Part shown: in pieces, positions 51,216-59,204 of the stretch | Numbering within the stretch: position 1 is the stretch's first letter | Layout: every line of letters starts with the position of its first letter | Assembly: GCF_042658845.1 (NCBI RefSeq) | Contig: NZ_JBHSRI010000025.1 | Location: 496,001 to 560,000, forward strand | Length of the DNA: 64,000 bases | Origin: Paenisporosarcina macmurdoensis | Lineage (GTDB): Bacteria; Bacillota; Bacilli; Bacillales_A; Planococcaceae | Reading direction: 5' to 3' | The notes under the pieces: generated by a model | What the model saw: only the letters and a program-made list of their open reading frames with translations | Told to the model about the DNA's origin: nothing | The model's database searches: none | Translations under genes and position numbers: made by a program

Positions 51216-51884
51216 TTATTTAGCGTGAGGACAGTACGGACATTTTTTCGTATTAGGCATTTCTTTCAATAAACAACAGGTGATACGTTTGTAGTCTTTC
51301 ATTGCATCGAGTGCTGATTGGTTTTGCAAGTATTGTTTAAATGGAGAACGTCTCAAATGTGGTGTCCAAGTGCTGTCGAGCAATAAATAATCTAAATCCG
51401 TCGACGCTGACTCCACACCTTTTTCAAGTAACTGACTGTAAACCCAAATGACATATCCCCAAATGTTTTCCCAAAGTATTAATTTCGAAATAGTCGCTTG
51501 TTTACTAAAGTTTTCAACAAGTGGATGGCCATAAGTATCTAGCACGAATCGCAAAGCTTGTTGGGAATTTTGGACTTCTATAAAATCTTCGCTAGCTACA
51601 GTGAACTTAAATGTATATTCATCGTGTATAATCCCTACTTGTTTCAATGAACCAGTAAAGACTTTCTGATGAACTGCAATGGTTTGAAATTGAGCTGCTA
51701 AAAAGAATCCAAGACGACGAAAAAAAACAGATGCAGCTACGGCATCCATAGGCGCATCCGTCACGTCTCGTACAGTTTGAAGCAACTGTTTACTACCGAT
51801 TTCAGTTTGTATATCCCCAAGCGTCATCAGTGGTTTTCTAGCATCATCAACAAATACTGAGAGTCCTTCGAGTGATTGCTTCAT
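51216..51884 (-). CDS. FhuF-like ferric siderophore reductase (second paralogue)
   Basis: 222 residues ending ITCCLLKEMPNTKKCPYCPHAK with the CC-x10-C-x2-C [2Fe-2S] ligands. Inner similarity to the 48335-49033 protein is visible (SVFFRRLGFFLAAQFQTIA against SYLMRRYGMFASTQFVMLA; WENIWGYVIW against WENVFGFLLW). It starts 3 bases after the siderophore ATPase stop, so the two are one operon under the Fur box at 52784. It would release iron after siderophore import. Confidence 0.85.
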   Translation of the reverse strand: MKQSLEGLSVFVDDARKPLMTLGDIQTEIGSKQLLQTVRDVTDAPMDAVAASVFFRRLGFFLAAQFQTIAVHQKVFTGSLKQVGIIHDEYTFKFTVASEDFIEVQNSQQALRFVLDTYGHPLVENFSKQATISKLILWENIWGYVIWVYSQLLEKGVESASTDLDYLLLDSTWTPHLRRSPFKQYLQNQSALDAMKDYKRITCCLLKEMPNTKKCPYCPHAK

Positions 51885-51887
51885 ACC

Positions 51888-52712
51888 TTAGGCTCCTGTA
51901 GAAGAGCGTATTTCAGGTACCACGCAGCGTCCGCGTCCAAAAGGAATACAGTGAGGCGTACCGAACATAGGGTCTTTCGAAACTTGGCACTCCATTCCAA
52001 AAACAGAACGCACTAAATCACATGTAATGATATCTTCCGGTTTTCCTTGTTCATGAACTTTCCCGTCTTTAATAGCGATGATATTGTGTGCATAACGAGA
52101 AGCTAAATTCAAATCATGTAACACCATTACGATGGTGCGATCTTTTTTCTCGTTTAATTCAAACAATAAATCTAAGATCTCTATTTGGTGTGTCATGTCT
52201 AAGTATGTTGTTGGTTCGTCAAGTAAAATGACATCCGTGTCTTGTGCAAGTGTCATTGCAATCCAAGCTCGTTGACGTTGACCACCTGATAATGTATCAA
52301 CCGCACGGTCACGTAAATCACTAATGCGAGTTGCTTCCATTGCTGCTTCCACTTTTTCAGTATCTTCTTCCGTCCAGCGCTTTAACCAAGATTGGTGTGG
52401 ATAACGACCTTGTTTTACTAAATCATAAACCGATAAGCCTTCGGGCGACACAGGGGATTGTGGTAAAATGCCCATTTTTTTAGCTACGTCTTTAGAAGTC
52501 ATGCGATGTACATCTTTGCCATCTAATAGTACAGAACCGTTTGTTGGCTTTAATAGGCGTGCAATTGAACGAAGAAGAGTGGACTTGCCACAACCGTTAC
52601 TACCAACAAAAACAGAAATTTCTCCACGAGGTATATGTAAATCCAAATTCTCAAATAATAATTGATCCGTGTATCCAATTGAAAGGGATTCAGTTTTAAT
52701 AGCAGTAAACAT
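51888..52712 (-). CDS. Siderophore ABC transporter ATPase (FecE/YusV type)
   Basis: 274 residues with Walker A GSNGCGKST (about 36-44), signature LSGGQRQRAWIAM and Walker B DVILLDEPTTYLDMTHQ. The YLDMTHQ stretch and the end MFGTPHCIPFGRGR are typical of iron-siderophore ATPases. No permease or binding-protein gene is adjacent, so it may serve several importers elsewhere, as YusV does in B. subtilis. I start at 52712 because GGAGGCC lies upstream; the 52763 ATG has none. Confidence 0.9.
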   Translation of the reverse strand: MFTAIKTESLSIGYTDQLLFENLDLHIPRGEISVFVGSNGCGKSTLLRSIARLLKPTNGSVLLDGKDVHRMTSKDVAKKMGILPQSPVSPEGLSVYDLVKQGRYPHQSWLKRWTEEDTEKVEAAMEATRISDLRDRAVDTLSGGQRQRAWIAMTLAQDTDVILLDEPTTYLDMTHQIEILDLLFELNEKKDRTIVMVLHDLNLASRYAHNIIAIKDGKVHEQGKPEDIITCDLVRSVFGMECQVSKDPMFGTPHCIPFGRGRCVVPEIRSSTGA

Positions 52713-52783
52713 AATTGTATGGCCTCCATCTAACTGATAGGTGTTCTCAATAGAATTAATCATAACATAGAACCTTCATCTGG

Positions 52784-52798
52784 TGAGAATCATTTTCA
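52784..52798. promoter_or_regulatory. Fur box upstream of the siderophore ATPase operon
   Basis: TGAGAATCATTTTCA matches the 7-1-7 Fur consensus TGATAATnATTATCA at 13 of 14 specified bases, or 12 depending on the centre. It is about 72 bases ahead of the start at 52712. Confidence 0.75.
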
Positions 52799-52998
52799 TC
52801 GTTTTACTGAAAAATTATTACAAAGGTGTGAAGGGAGGTTCACTTTATAAAGCAAATTGACATTGTGCCGATAGATATCCAAAGTGGACGAAATCGTTAT
52901 GATTAGAATCCTTTTTTAAAAGAAAGTATATAATTTTAGTTCCATAAATCCAGTGTTTTTAGGTTTTTTGGACAAAAAGATTGATTCATTAATATTGT

Positions 52999-53128
52999 TG
53001 ATTTCCGTTTCAGGCGGACGCTTTCCGCGGGGCGGGCGGTGAGCCTCCTCGGTCGCTTCGCGATCTGCGGGGTCTCACCTGTCCCGCTGATCCCGCTGGA
53101 GTCGCCGCCTTCCACTACAATCCATGAA
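52999..53128 (+). repeat. Dispersed element with GCGGACGCTTTCCGCGGG
   Basis: GATTTCCGTTTCAGGCGGAC, GAGCCTCCTCGGTCGCTTCG, TGCGGGGTCTCACCTGTCCC and GGAGTCGCCGCCTTCCACT follow in order. The element is much more GC-rich than its surroundings and similar ones are common between genes in Bacillaceae and Planococcaceae. A 68-codon frame in it is not a gene. Confidence 0.85.
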
Positions 53129-53245
53129 GTGAGTAGTAACAAACAAGAAAACCTATCAATTGCTTATTGCGAAGACACGAATAAATGATTCTAAGTTAGC
53201 TAGAGATAAAACCAACCTATAATCGTAGTTGCCATCTATATTAGT

Positions 53246-53372
53246 TGATTGAAGCGCAGGTGGCGACTTCTGCGGAAATAGCATGAGCTGAAGACCCCGC
53301 AGGAACACAGTGACGAGGAGACTGAAGCCATGCCCGCGAAAAGCGTCCACCGTAGCGAAAATCAACAGGCTA
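53246..53372 (-). repeat. Second, inverted copy of the GCGGACGCTTTCCGCGG element
   Basis: Read on the minus strand it begins GATTTTCGCTACGGTGGACG, then CTTTTCGCGGGCATGGCTTC, GTCTCCTCGTCACTGTGTTC and CTGCGGGGTCTTCAGCTCAT, ending CGCCACCTGCGCTTC. With the copy at 52999 it forms a head-to-head pair about 120 bases apart. Confidence 0.8.
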
Positions 53373-53457
53373 CTCTGGTTACTCTTCTTAAAAGGTCCTG
53401 GCGCACTTTACCCGGTTTTTCTTATGGTACTTAAAAAAAGTAGAAATGATGATTAAA

Positions 53458-53506
53458 CAAAAAAACAAGCAAGATCTGTCTAAGCGACGGACCTTGCCTG
53501 TTTTTG
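53458..53506 (-). terminator. Terminator overlapping the end of the exporter gene
   Basis: On the minus strand AACAGGCAAGGTC ... GATCTTGCTTGTT is followed by TTTTTTTGTTT. The last codons of the 53480-54445 gene lie in the first arm. Confidence 0.82.
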
Positions 53507-54445
53507 TTTAAAAATTTTCGTGTAAAAACTGTGTAAAATAAGTCCGATAATAATGATAACTAATCCTATAAAAGCAATGGGTTCAGGTAAAGGCACACCT
53601 AGCAACATCATTTCGCCTGCTATTACAAATAAGATCTGCGTAGCTTGAGTTGCTTCAACGGCAGCAAGTTTTCCTTGATTTTCTCGAACGCGATCTGTAG
53701 CCATAAAAAACAAAGTTGTTGCAATAACACCTGAACTGATACCAACGATCAAACTTTGGAAAACTTGGCTACCCGAAGGAAGTCCTACTGAAAAGACTGC
53801 ATAACTAGCGAGCAATAGCCAGACAGGTAGTGTTGCGATTGTCATCCCCAGAACACGACTAATTGGATCAAGACGTCCCCCCGTTAATTCCATCATTTTA
53901 CGATTACCAAGAGGGTAGGCGATTGCTGCAACTAGGACAGGTAATGTTCCGAGCAAAAGTGTTCTTGGGGACACATCATTTGCATGAGGGATTTGTATCA
54001 GTATTATGCCAATCAAAATCACCATAGAAATTACAAGAGACACTAGAGGGATTTGTTGTCGAACTTTACGAATCCCATTCGATGTATGAATCGTTATTAA
54101 AAACAAAGGAGCTAATAACACACCTGCGATGATGGTCACTTGCCATGTCCCCGAAATGAGCCAACCTGGACCATAGGCTGCGGCATATGTAATAGGAGCA
54201 TAGAATAAAACAAACGCAACAAAGCTCCATACAAACCAGGAAACAGGACGAGATTTCATTTCAGCTATGAGGGTTCCCATTCTTCCTCGAAGACCGACCA
54301 ATACCATCAAAAAAGGGACCATGAAGAAATAGCGTAATGACGCACTCCACATCCAACTGCCTCCGGAAAGCTCCATTGAACGGTTCAAAATAAATGTCAC
54401 CGCAAAAAATAAAGATGCCAGAACTCCAAGTCCTATCTCTTTCAA
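53480..54445 (-). CDS. EmrE-type multidrug resistance efflux protein (DMT)
   Basis: 321 residues with about ten membrane helices. The N-terminal GLGVLASLFFAVTFILNRSMELSGGSWMWSASLRYFFMVP and mid-part AYGPGWLISGTWQVTIIAGVLLAPLF are as in the long EmrE-like efflux family rather than small SMR proteins. It starts 11 bases after pepT on the same strand, so both are cotranscribed. Substrate unknown. Confidence 0.84.
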   Translation of the reverse strand: MKEIGLGVLASLFFAVTFILNRSMELSGGSWMWSASLRYFFMVPFLMVLVGLRGRMGTLIAEMKSRPVSWFVWSFVAFVLFYAPITYAAAYGPGWLISGTWQVTIIAGVLLAPLFLITIHTSNGIRKVRQQIPLVSLVISMVILIGIILIQIPHANDVSPRTLLLGTLPVLVAAIAYPLGNRKMMELTGGRLDPISRVLGMTIATLPVWLLLASYAVFSVGLPSGSQVFQSLIVGISSGVIATTLFFMATDRVRENQGKLAAVEATQATQILFVIAGEMMLLGVPLPEPIAFIGLVIIIIGLILHSFYTKIFKQKQARSVA

Positions 54446-54456
54446 GATGTCACTCC

Positions 54457-55683
54457 TTAAACTTGTCTTTCAAATAGTTGAATCATTTCAATCATTACTT
54501 GAGTAGCTTTTTCCATATTATCAACTGAAATATATTCATATTTTCCGTGATAGTTTTCTCCACCTGTAAAGATGTTTGGAGTCGGTAATCCCATATAAGA
54601 CAATTGAGATCCATCTGTTCCTCCTCGGATTGGAAGGACTAAAGGTGTAATTAATAGATTTGTCATAGCTTGATGAGCAATATCAACAATTTCTTTAACG
54701 GGCTCTATTTTCTCACCCATATTGTAATATTGATCATTTAGTTCAACTGTAATAGCATTTGGACCAAACTCTGATTTCACTTCAGCAGCAGCTTTTTCAA
54801 ATAATGCTTTTTTTACTTCAAATTTTTCTTTATCAAAGTCGCGAATGATATATGATAACTGTGCTTCTTCCACATGGCCGCTAAAATTCATTAAATGAAT
54901 AAATCCTTCATAGCCTTCAGTCTTTTCAGGAACTTCTTGTGCTGGCATTTGAGACTGGAACTTCATGGCGATTGTTAAAGCATTGACCATTTTGTTTTTT
55001 GCAGAACCTGGATGTACGCTAGTTCCATGCGTGATAACTTTAGCCGCTGCTGCATTAAAACTTTCAAATTGTAGTTCCCCTAGAGGACCACCATCCATTG
55101 TGTAGGCATATTTCGCATCAAATTTCTCGACATCAAATTTATGAGGACCACGACCAATTTCTTCGTCAGGAGTAAAAGCAATTCGAAGCTTCCCGTGTTT
55201 AATGTCTGGGTTTTTAATTAGAAATTCCATAGCCGTGACAATTTCAGCAATACCTGCTTTATTGTCAGCTCCTAATAATGTCGTACCATCTGTTGTAATT
55301 AATGTATGGCCAATATAATTGTTTAGCTCTGGAAAATCGCTAGGAGACATAAATGTTGTTTCATTTAATGTGATGTCGCCACCTTCGTAGCAGTCGATTC
55401 GTTGAGGATTCACATTTTTCCCTGTATAATCCGTTGCTGTATCAACATGAGCTAAGAAGCCAATGGTTGGCATTTCATGATCTGTATTGGAAGGCAATGT
55501 GGCAAATAAGTAACCACTTTCATCAAGTGAAATTTCTTCCATACCGATAGATGCTAATTCTTTTTCAAGTTCATGCAGTAAATCCCATTGTCCAGGTGTT
55601 GATGGACATGTCGAACTGTTTGCATCAGATTGTGTGTCTATTTTCGCATAGCGAACAAGGCGTTCAATTAATATTTCTTGCAT
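54457..55683 (-). CDS. pepT: Peptidase T (tripeptide aminopeptidase)
   Basis: 408 residues, the normal length. M20-family metal ligands are visible: LAHVDTATDYTGK, GADNKAGIAEIV, PDEEIGRGP, AYTMDGGPLGE and the C-terminal GGENYHGKYEY. The enzyme removes the N-terminal residue of tripeptides in the cytoplasm with two zinc ions. I start at 55683 (MQEILIERLVRYAKIDTQSD), the usual N-terminus, with GGGAG upstream; the longer frame runs into the rpmG promoter region. Operon with the exporter gene. Confidence 0.94.
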   Translation of the reverse strand: MQEILIERLVRYAKIDTQSDANSSTCPSTPGQWDLLHELEKELASIGMEEISLDESGYLFATLPSNTDHEMPTIGFLAHVDTATDYTGKNVNPQRIDCYEGGDITLNETTFMSPSDFPELNNYIGHTLITTDGTTLLGADNKAGIAEIVTAMEFLIKNPDIKHGKLRIAFTPDEEIGRGPHKFDVEKFDAKYAYTMDGGPLGELQFESFNAAAAKVITHGTSVHPGSAKNKMVNALTIAMKFQSQMPAQEVPEKTEGYEGFIHLMNFSGHVEEAQLSYIIRDFDKEKFEVKKALFEKAAAEVKSEFGPNAITVELNDQYYNMGEKIEPVKEIVDIAHQAMTNLLITPLVLPIRGGTDGSQLSYMGLPTPNIFTGGENYHGKYEYISVDNMEKATQVMIEMIQLFERQV

Positions 55684-55796
55684 CCCATTCCACTCCCTTA
55701 ATTTCAATAAATCTATTATTAGTTTATCATTATTGGAATCATCTAGGAATAAAGATAATTGCAATTGGCGGTAAAAGAAATAGTATGGTATATTAT

Positions 55797-55817
55797 AAAA
55801 CGTAATCATTACTATTT
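55797..55817. promoter_or_regulatory. Zur box upstream of rpmG
   Basis: The core CGTAATCATTAC lies at 55801-55812, flanked by AAAA and TATTT. This matches the Bacillus Zur box, whose core is CGTAATnATTACG, at nearly every position. It lies between a TATATT/TATTAT -10 region and the start codon. Confidence 0.78.
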
Positions 55818-55838
55818 AATAAATTGGAGGATATCATT

Positions 55839-55988
55839 ATGAGAGTAAATATCACGTTAGCTTGCACAGAGACAGGCGACAAAAACTATATTTCAACTAA
55901 AAATAAACGTAACAATCCAGAACGTATTGAGATGCAAAAGTATTCAAAACGATTAAAGAAAATGACATTGCACCGCGAAACTAAATAA
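55839..55988 (+). CDS. rpmG: Ribosomal protein L33, zinc-free form
   Basis: 49 residues, MRVNITLACTETGDKNYIST... ending LKKMTLHRETK, with the L33 end HRETK. The four cysteines of zinc-binding L33 are absent apart from Cys9 (no CxxC pair). Bacteria use such C-minus L33 copies to replace the zinc form when zinc is scarce, which agrees with the Zur box 22 bases upstream of the start. AATTGGAGG lies 8-9 bases before the ATG. Too short for usual frame cut-offs but well supported. Confidence 0.93.
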   Translation: MRVNITLACTETGDKNYISTKNKRNNPERIEMQKYSKRLKKMTLHRETK

Positions 55989-56090
55989 TAGGCTTTGTAT
56001 TTACTGTTGTAAATTGTACATTTGCGTTAGGGGTTGTCCTAAAAGTCATAAAATATAAATATTGGTGTTCCATATTTATATTTAGTAGAA

Positions 56091-56285
56091 GTTGATTTTC
56101 GTTGCAGGCGGACGCTTTCCGCGGGCATGTCCTCAGCCTCCTCGACGAGCAAGCTCGTCTGCGGGGTCTTCCGCTCATGCTATTCCCGCTGGAAAGATAT
56201 TGGACGAACTGTCATTCGTCCAATATCTTTGCGACGAGTAACCGCAGGAGCAGTCTTTTTTGCCGCCTTTCACTCCAATAAACCA
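56091..56285 (+). repeat. Long copy of the GCGGACGCTTTCCGCGGG element
   Basis: Begins GTTGATTTTCGTTGCAGGCG and includes CCTCGACGAGCAAGCTCGTC, GCGGGGTCTTCCGCTCATGC, ATCCCGCTGGA-like TTCCCGCTGGAAAG, a repeated CGTCCAATATCTTTGCGACG and GCCGCCTTTCACTCCAATAA. The ATTGGACGAACTGTCATTCGTCCAATATC part is an extra hairpin. Bases 56286-56570 carry no recognised feature. Confidence 0.82.
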
Positions 56286-56571
56286 TAAGTTCATGTGCAA
56301 AACAGACAATTATAACTTTTTACAATGTTCTAAAGTAGGTGCAGAAAAAAGAATCAATTTTCTCCACTTATTTTATATTAGGGACTTATTAGGCAGCCCC
56401 AACAAGTTTGAAAACCACATACTTGTGGCTCTCGTTCTCTATGCTTTTTCTTCTTGAAGGTGCATAAATACTCTATTGTTTGTTTTTTATTTTGCCACAA
56501 GGGTTCAGTATATTATGATGATACTTATTAAATTTAATTTAACTTAACTCATGCCAATTTATCTTGAAAAT

Positions 56572-56756
56572 AAAAGCAGCAAGAAGAGGCCAAAATAGTA
56601 TCTTTGGCCGAACATCTATGTCAAGAAACCCTCTATTCTGTAGTAAACCAAACCCGAATAATTATGTGCTTACAGGTCACAAGCCCATCCCTTTTAGTCT
56701 CTAGATTTATTGTGCAGCAGGTTTAGCGTCCGAAGCGAACTGGAAACCTGTCATCC
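56572..56756 (-). repeat. Distant inverted copy of the composite repeat
   Basis: Contains GAGGCCAAAATAGTATCTTTGGCC, CCCTCTATTCTGTAGTAAACCAAA, GTCACAAGCCCATC and CTCTAGATTTATTGTGCAGCAG...CGTCCGAAGCG.ACTGGAAACCTG, in the order seen in the inverted copies near 50.7 and 51.0 kb. From 56757 to 56875 I see only a short hairpin, CCACGCTCTTGCGTGG. Confidence 0.75.
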
Positions 56757-56875
56757 TTAATAACGGTCAAAGTTTCGTTTCTTGAATTTTATTACTCCAC
56801 GCTCTTGCGTGGTTCTTCAATATCAACTGCATTCTTCAACTTAGCAAAGTAGTAAAAGCGATCTTCTCATAAATT

Positions 56876-57523
56876 TCATGAGGACATCGCTTTTTTCTTT
56901 TTCAAAACAGTAGAAACTTTAGGTTCAGTTCCAATCCTTATTCGCAAGATATTTTCTCTATGTTTCCAAATAGCTAAAGTGAAAAGAGTTAGTGAGATGA
57001 TGGCTGGCCAAAGTCCTTCTGTAAACCAAAATACATACACTAAAAATGTTAAGTATAAAAAAAGAACGCCTAATGGTAAATAGTCAGTTAAGAGAGATAG
57101 TAAGATTAGCAATGCCAATCCGACACAACCCATTCTCCAATCGACAGCAAACATTATTCCAATAAGGGATGCCGTTCCTTTGCCGCCATCAAAATTCATC
57201 CACAAAGGAAAATTATGTCCGATGATGACAGCTGCTCCCATTAATAAAAGCAGAGTAGGGGTGTCATCAGTAAAGAGACTGTGCTTATGTAATATCCGGG
57301 CTAAAAATAGGACAGCGATGAGTCCTTTACCAATATCAAGTAGAGCTACTAAAGCCCCGAATTTCAAACCTAAGACAATCGTTGCATTAGACGCTCCAGA
57401 ATTTTTTACTCCTTGCTCTTTTACCTTCACACCCGATACCCATTGTGCGATATAGGAGCCATGTAAACTGCCAATAAAATAGCCTGCTAGGATAATCAGT
57501 AGCGCAAGTAAAGCAAGATTCAT
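56876..57523 (-). CDS. plsY: Glycerol-3-phosphate acyltransferase PlsY
   Basis: 215 residues, about five membrane helices. The three cytoplasmic motifs are present: an S-rich GSLHGSYIAQW, NSGASNATIVLG (~41-52) and the GHNFPLWMNFDGGKGTAS block (~102-119). PlsY moves the acyl group of acyl-phosphate to glycerol-3-phosphate, the first step in phospholipid synthesis. The motif NSGASN replaces the common G-N-P-G-A-T-N form, so it may be a paralogue. AAGGAG precedes the ATG. Confidence 0.85.
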   Translation of the reverse strand: MNLALLALLIILAGYFIGSLHGSYIAQWVSGVKVKEQGVKNSGASNATIVLGLKFGALVALLDIGKGLIAVLFLARILHKHSLFTDDTPTLLLLMGAAVIIGHNFPLWMNFDGGKGTASLIGIMFAVDWRMGCVGLALLILLSLLTDYLPLGVLFLYLTFLVYVFWFTEGLWPAIISLTLFTLAIWKHRENILRIRIGTEPKVSTVLKKKKAMSS

Positions 57524-57663
57524 AATCTCAACTCCTTATATCTGCTCAATCATTAAACGTTTGAATATAGTCTGAAGTTTCGAAAAAAATAAATAATTAA
57601 TTCTTGACTTTTTCTTCCTGTGGAACATATACTGTTTCTCAAGATGGAAAATTGAATCAAATA

Positions 57664-57834
57664 CTCTTATCAAGAGTGGCGGAGGGACTAGGCCCTACGA
57701 TGCCCAGCAACCGGCAAGTGAAGAACTTGCAAAGGTGCTAATTCCTACAGATTTCTTCATGTGGATCTGAAAGATAAGAGGAGGTATACGCATTTGCGAG
57801 CCCCCTCTTCTTAAGTGAAGAAGGGGCTTTTTGT
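57664..57834 (+). promoter_or_regulatory. SAM-I (S-box) riboswitch with terminator
   Basis: P1 pairs CTCTTATC (57664-57671) with GATAAGAG (57773-57780). Inside are the conserved AAGAGTGGCGGAGGGACT, GGCCCTACGATGCCCAGCAACC and AAGGTGCTAATTCC. A terminator, AGCCCC.TCTTC ... GAAG.GGGGCTTTTTG, follows at 57799-57834. SAM binding should end transcription before metY and metX. Confidence 0.95.
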
Positions 57835-57897
57835 ATTCCAAAACTCCTCTTTCTCCTCCACTCTTCCATCTAAACCACAAATCAGGAGGAAAAAACA

Positions 57898-59187
57898 ATG
57901 ACAAATCTTCAACCAGAAACGCTACTTTTACACGGGGGACAGCAGCCAGATCCAGTAACAGGTTCTCGAGCAGTACCCATTTACAAAACAACTTCTTTTG
58001 TGTTCAGAGATACTGAACATGCTCAAAATTTATTTGCTTTGCAAGAGGCAGGAAATATTTATTCTCGAATAGGCAATCCGACAGTGGATGTATTTGAACA
58101 ACGAATTGCTTTACTTGAAGGGGGTACTGCCGCAGTAGCACTTTCGAGTGGGATGGCAGCCATTGCATTTTCTATTCTAAATGTTGCTGGAACAGGTGAT
58201 GAAATCGTTGCGGCGAGTAATTTGTACGGTGGGACATATAATTTATTTGCAAACACACTCCCAAGGTATGGAATTACAGTGAAATTTGTTGACTCAACAA
58301 ATCCTGAGAATTTCCGTGATGCCATTACTGAAAGAACCAAAGCAATATTTGGTGAAATTATTGGAAACCCAAGCCTTCATGTATTAGATGTTGAGGCAGT
58401 TTCTAGCATTGCACATGACAACGGAATACCTTTGATTATTGATAATACATTCGCGACTCCATACGGATGTAATCCTATTGAATTCGGTGCAGATGTAGTC
58501 GTCCATTCCGCCACAAAGTGGATTGGTGGACATGGCACATCTATCGGAGGAGTAGTAGTGGATGCAGGAACGTTTGACTGGAATAGCGAAAAGTTTCCAG
58601 GGTTTACGGAGCCAGATCCAAGTTATCATGGATTGCGATATGCAATTGACGTTCCTCAAGTCGCGTTCGCCATCAAACTTCGTGTTCAATTACTGCGTGA
58701 CTTTGGTCCGTGTCTAAGCCCAGAGAACGCATTTGCTTTTTTGCAAGGTCTTGAAACATTGCATTTACGTGTCCCTAAACACAATGAAAATGCTGCAGCG
58801 GTGGCTGCATATCTAGAGAGTCATCCTGCAGTGGAGTGGGTTAATTTTAATGGATTTGAATCACATCCATCACATCAACTGGCTAATAAATACTTAAAGA
58901 ATGGATACGGTTCAATTGTGAATTTTGGGATCAAAGGAGGTCGAGATGCTGGTCGGAAAATTATCGATAGCGTTCAAATTTGGTCTCATGTTGCTAATGT
59001 AGGTGATGCTAAGTCGCTTATTATTCATCCAGCTTCTACTACACATCAACAGTTAAGCGGAGAAGAATTAAGGAAATCAGGTGTCACTGAAGAATTGATT
59101 CGACTTTCAGTAGGATTAGAGTCGGTAGAGGACTTAGTAGCGGATTTAGAGCAAGCGATAGAAAAAGCAATCGTCGTACCGATTTAA
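57898..59187 (+). CDS. metY: O-acetylhomoserine sulfhydrylase
   Basis: 429 residues of the Cys/Met PLP family: PIYKTTSFVFRD at the start, EGGTAAVALSSGMAAIAF, IIDNTFATPYGCNPIEFGADVVVHSATKWIGGHG with the PLP lysine in SATKWIGG, and SVGLESVEDLVADLEQA. It joins O-acetylhomoserine with sulfide (or methanethiol) to make homocysteine (or methionine). The S-box riboswitch lies upstream and metX follows after 17 bases, giving a two-step branch to homocysteine. Confidence 0.95.
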   Translation: MTNLQPETLLLHGGQQPDPVTGSRAVPIYKTTSFVFRDTEHAQNLFALQEAGNIYSRIGNPTVDVFEQRIALLEGGTAAVALSSGMAAIAFSILNVAGTGDEIVAASNLYGGTYNLFANTLPRYGITVKFVDSTNPENFRDAITERTKAIFGEIIGNPSLHVLDVEAVSSIAHDNGIPLIIDNTFATPYGCNPIEFGADVVVHSATKWIGGHGTSIGGVVVDAGTFDWNSEKFPGFTEPDPSYHGLRYAIDVPQVAFAIKLRVQLLRDFGPCLSPENAFAFLQGLETLHLRVPKHNENAAAVAAYLESHPAVEWVNFNGFESHPSHQLANKYLKNGYGSIVNFGIKGGRDAGRKIIDSVQIWSHVANVGDAKSLIIHPASTTHQQLSGEELRKSGVTEELIRLSVGLESVEDLVADLEQAIEKAIVVPI

Positions 59188-59204
59188 CTTGGAGGTGAGT
59201 TTTA

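Noticed and set aside
52713..52763. Longer N-terminus for the siderophore ATPase
   Set aside because: GGAGG stands before the inner ATG at 52712, and the extra 17 residues are not part of the ATPase fold.
52936..53142. 68-codon frame in the GC-rich element
   Set aside because: Covers a dispersed repeat; GC-rich DNA has few stops by chance.
55684..55809. Longer N-terminus for peptidase T
   Set aside because: Would add 42 residues absent from the usual 408-residue enzyme and cover the rpmG promoter and Zur box.
56260..56457. 65-codon frame between rpmG and plsY
   Set aside because: Begins in the dispersed repeat, no ribosome site, no family.
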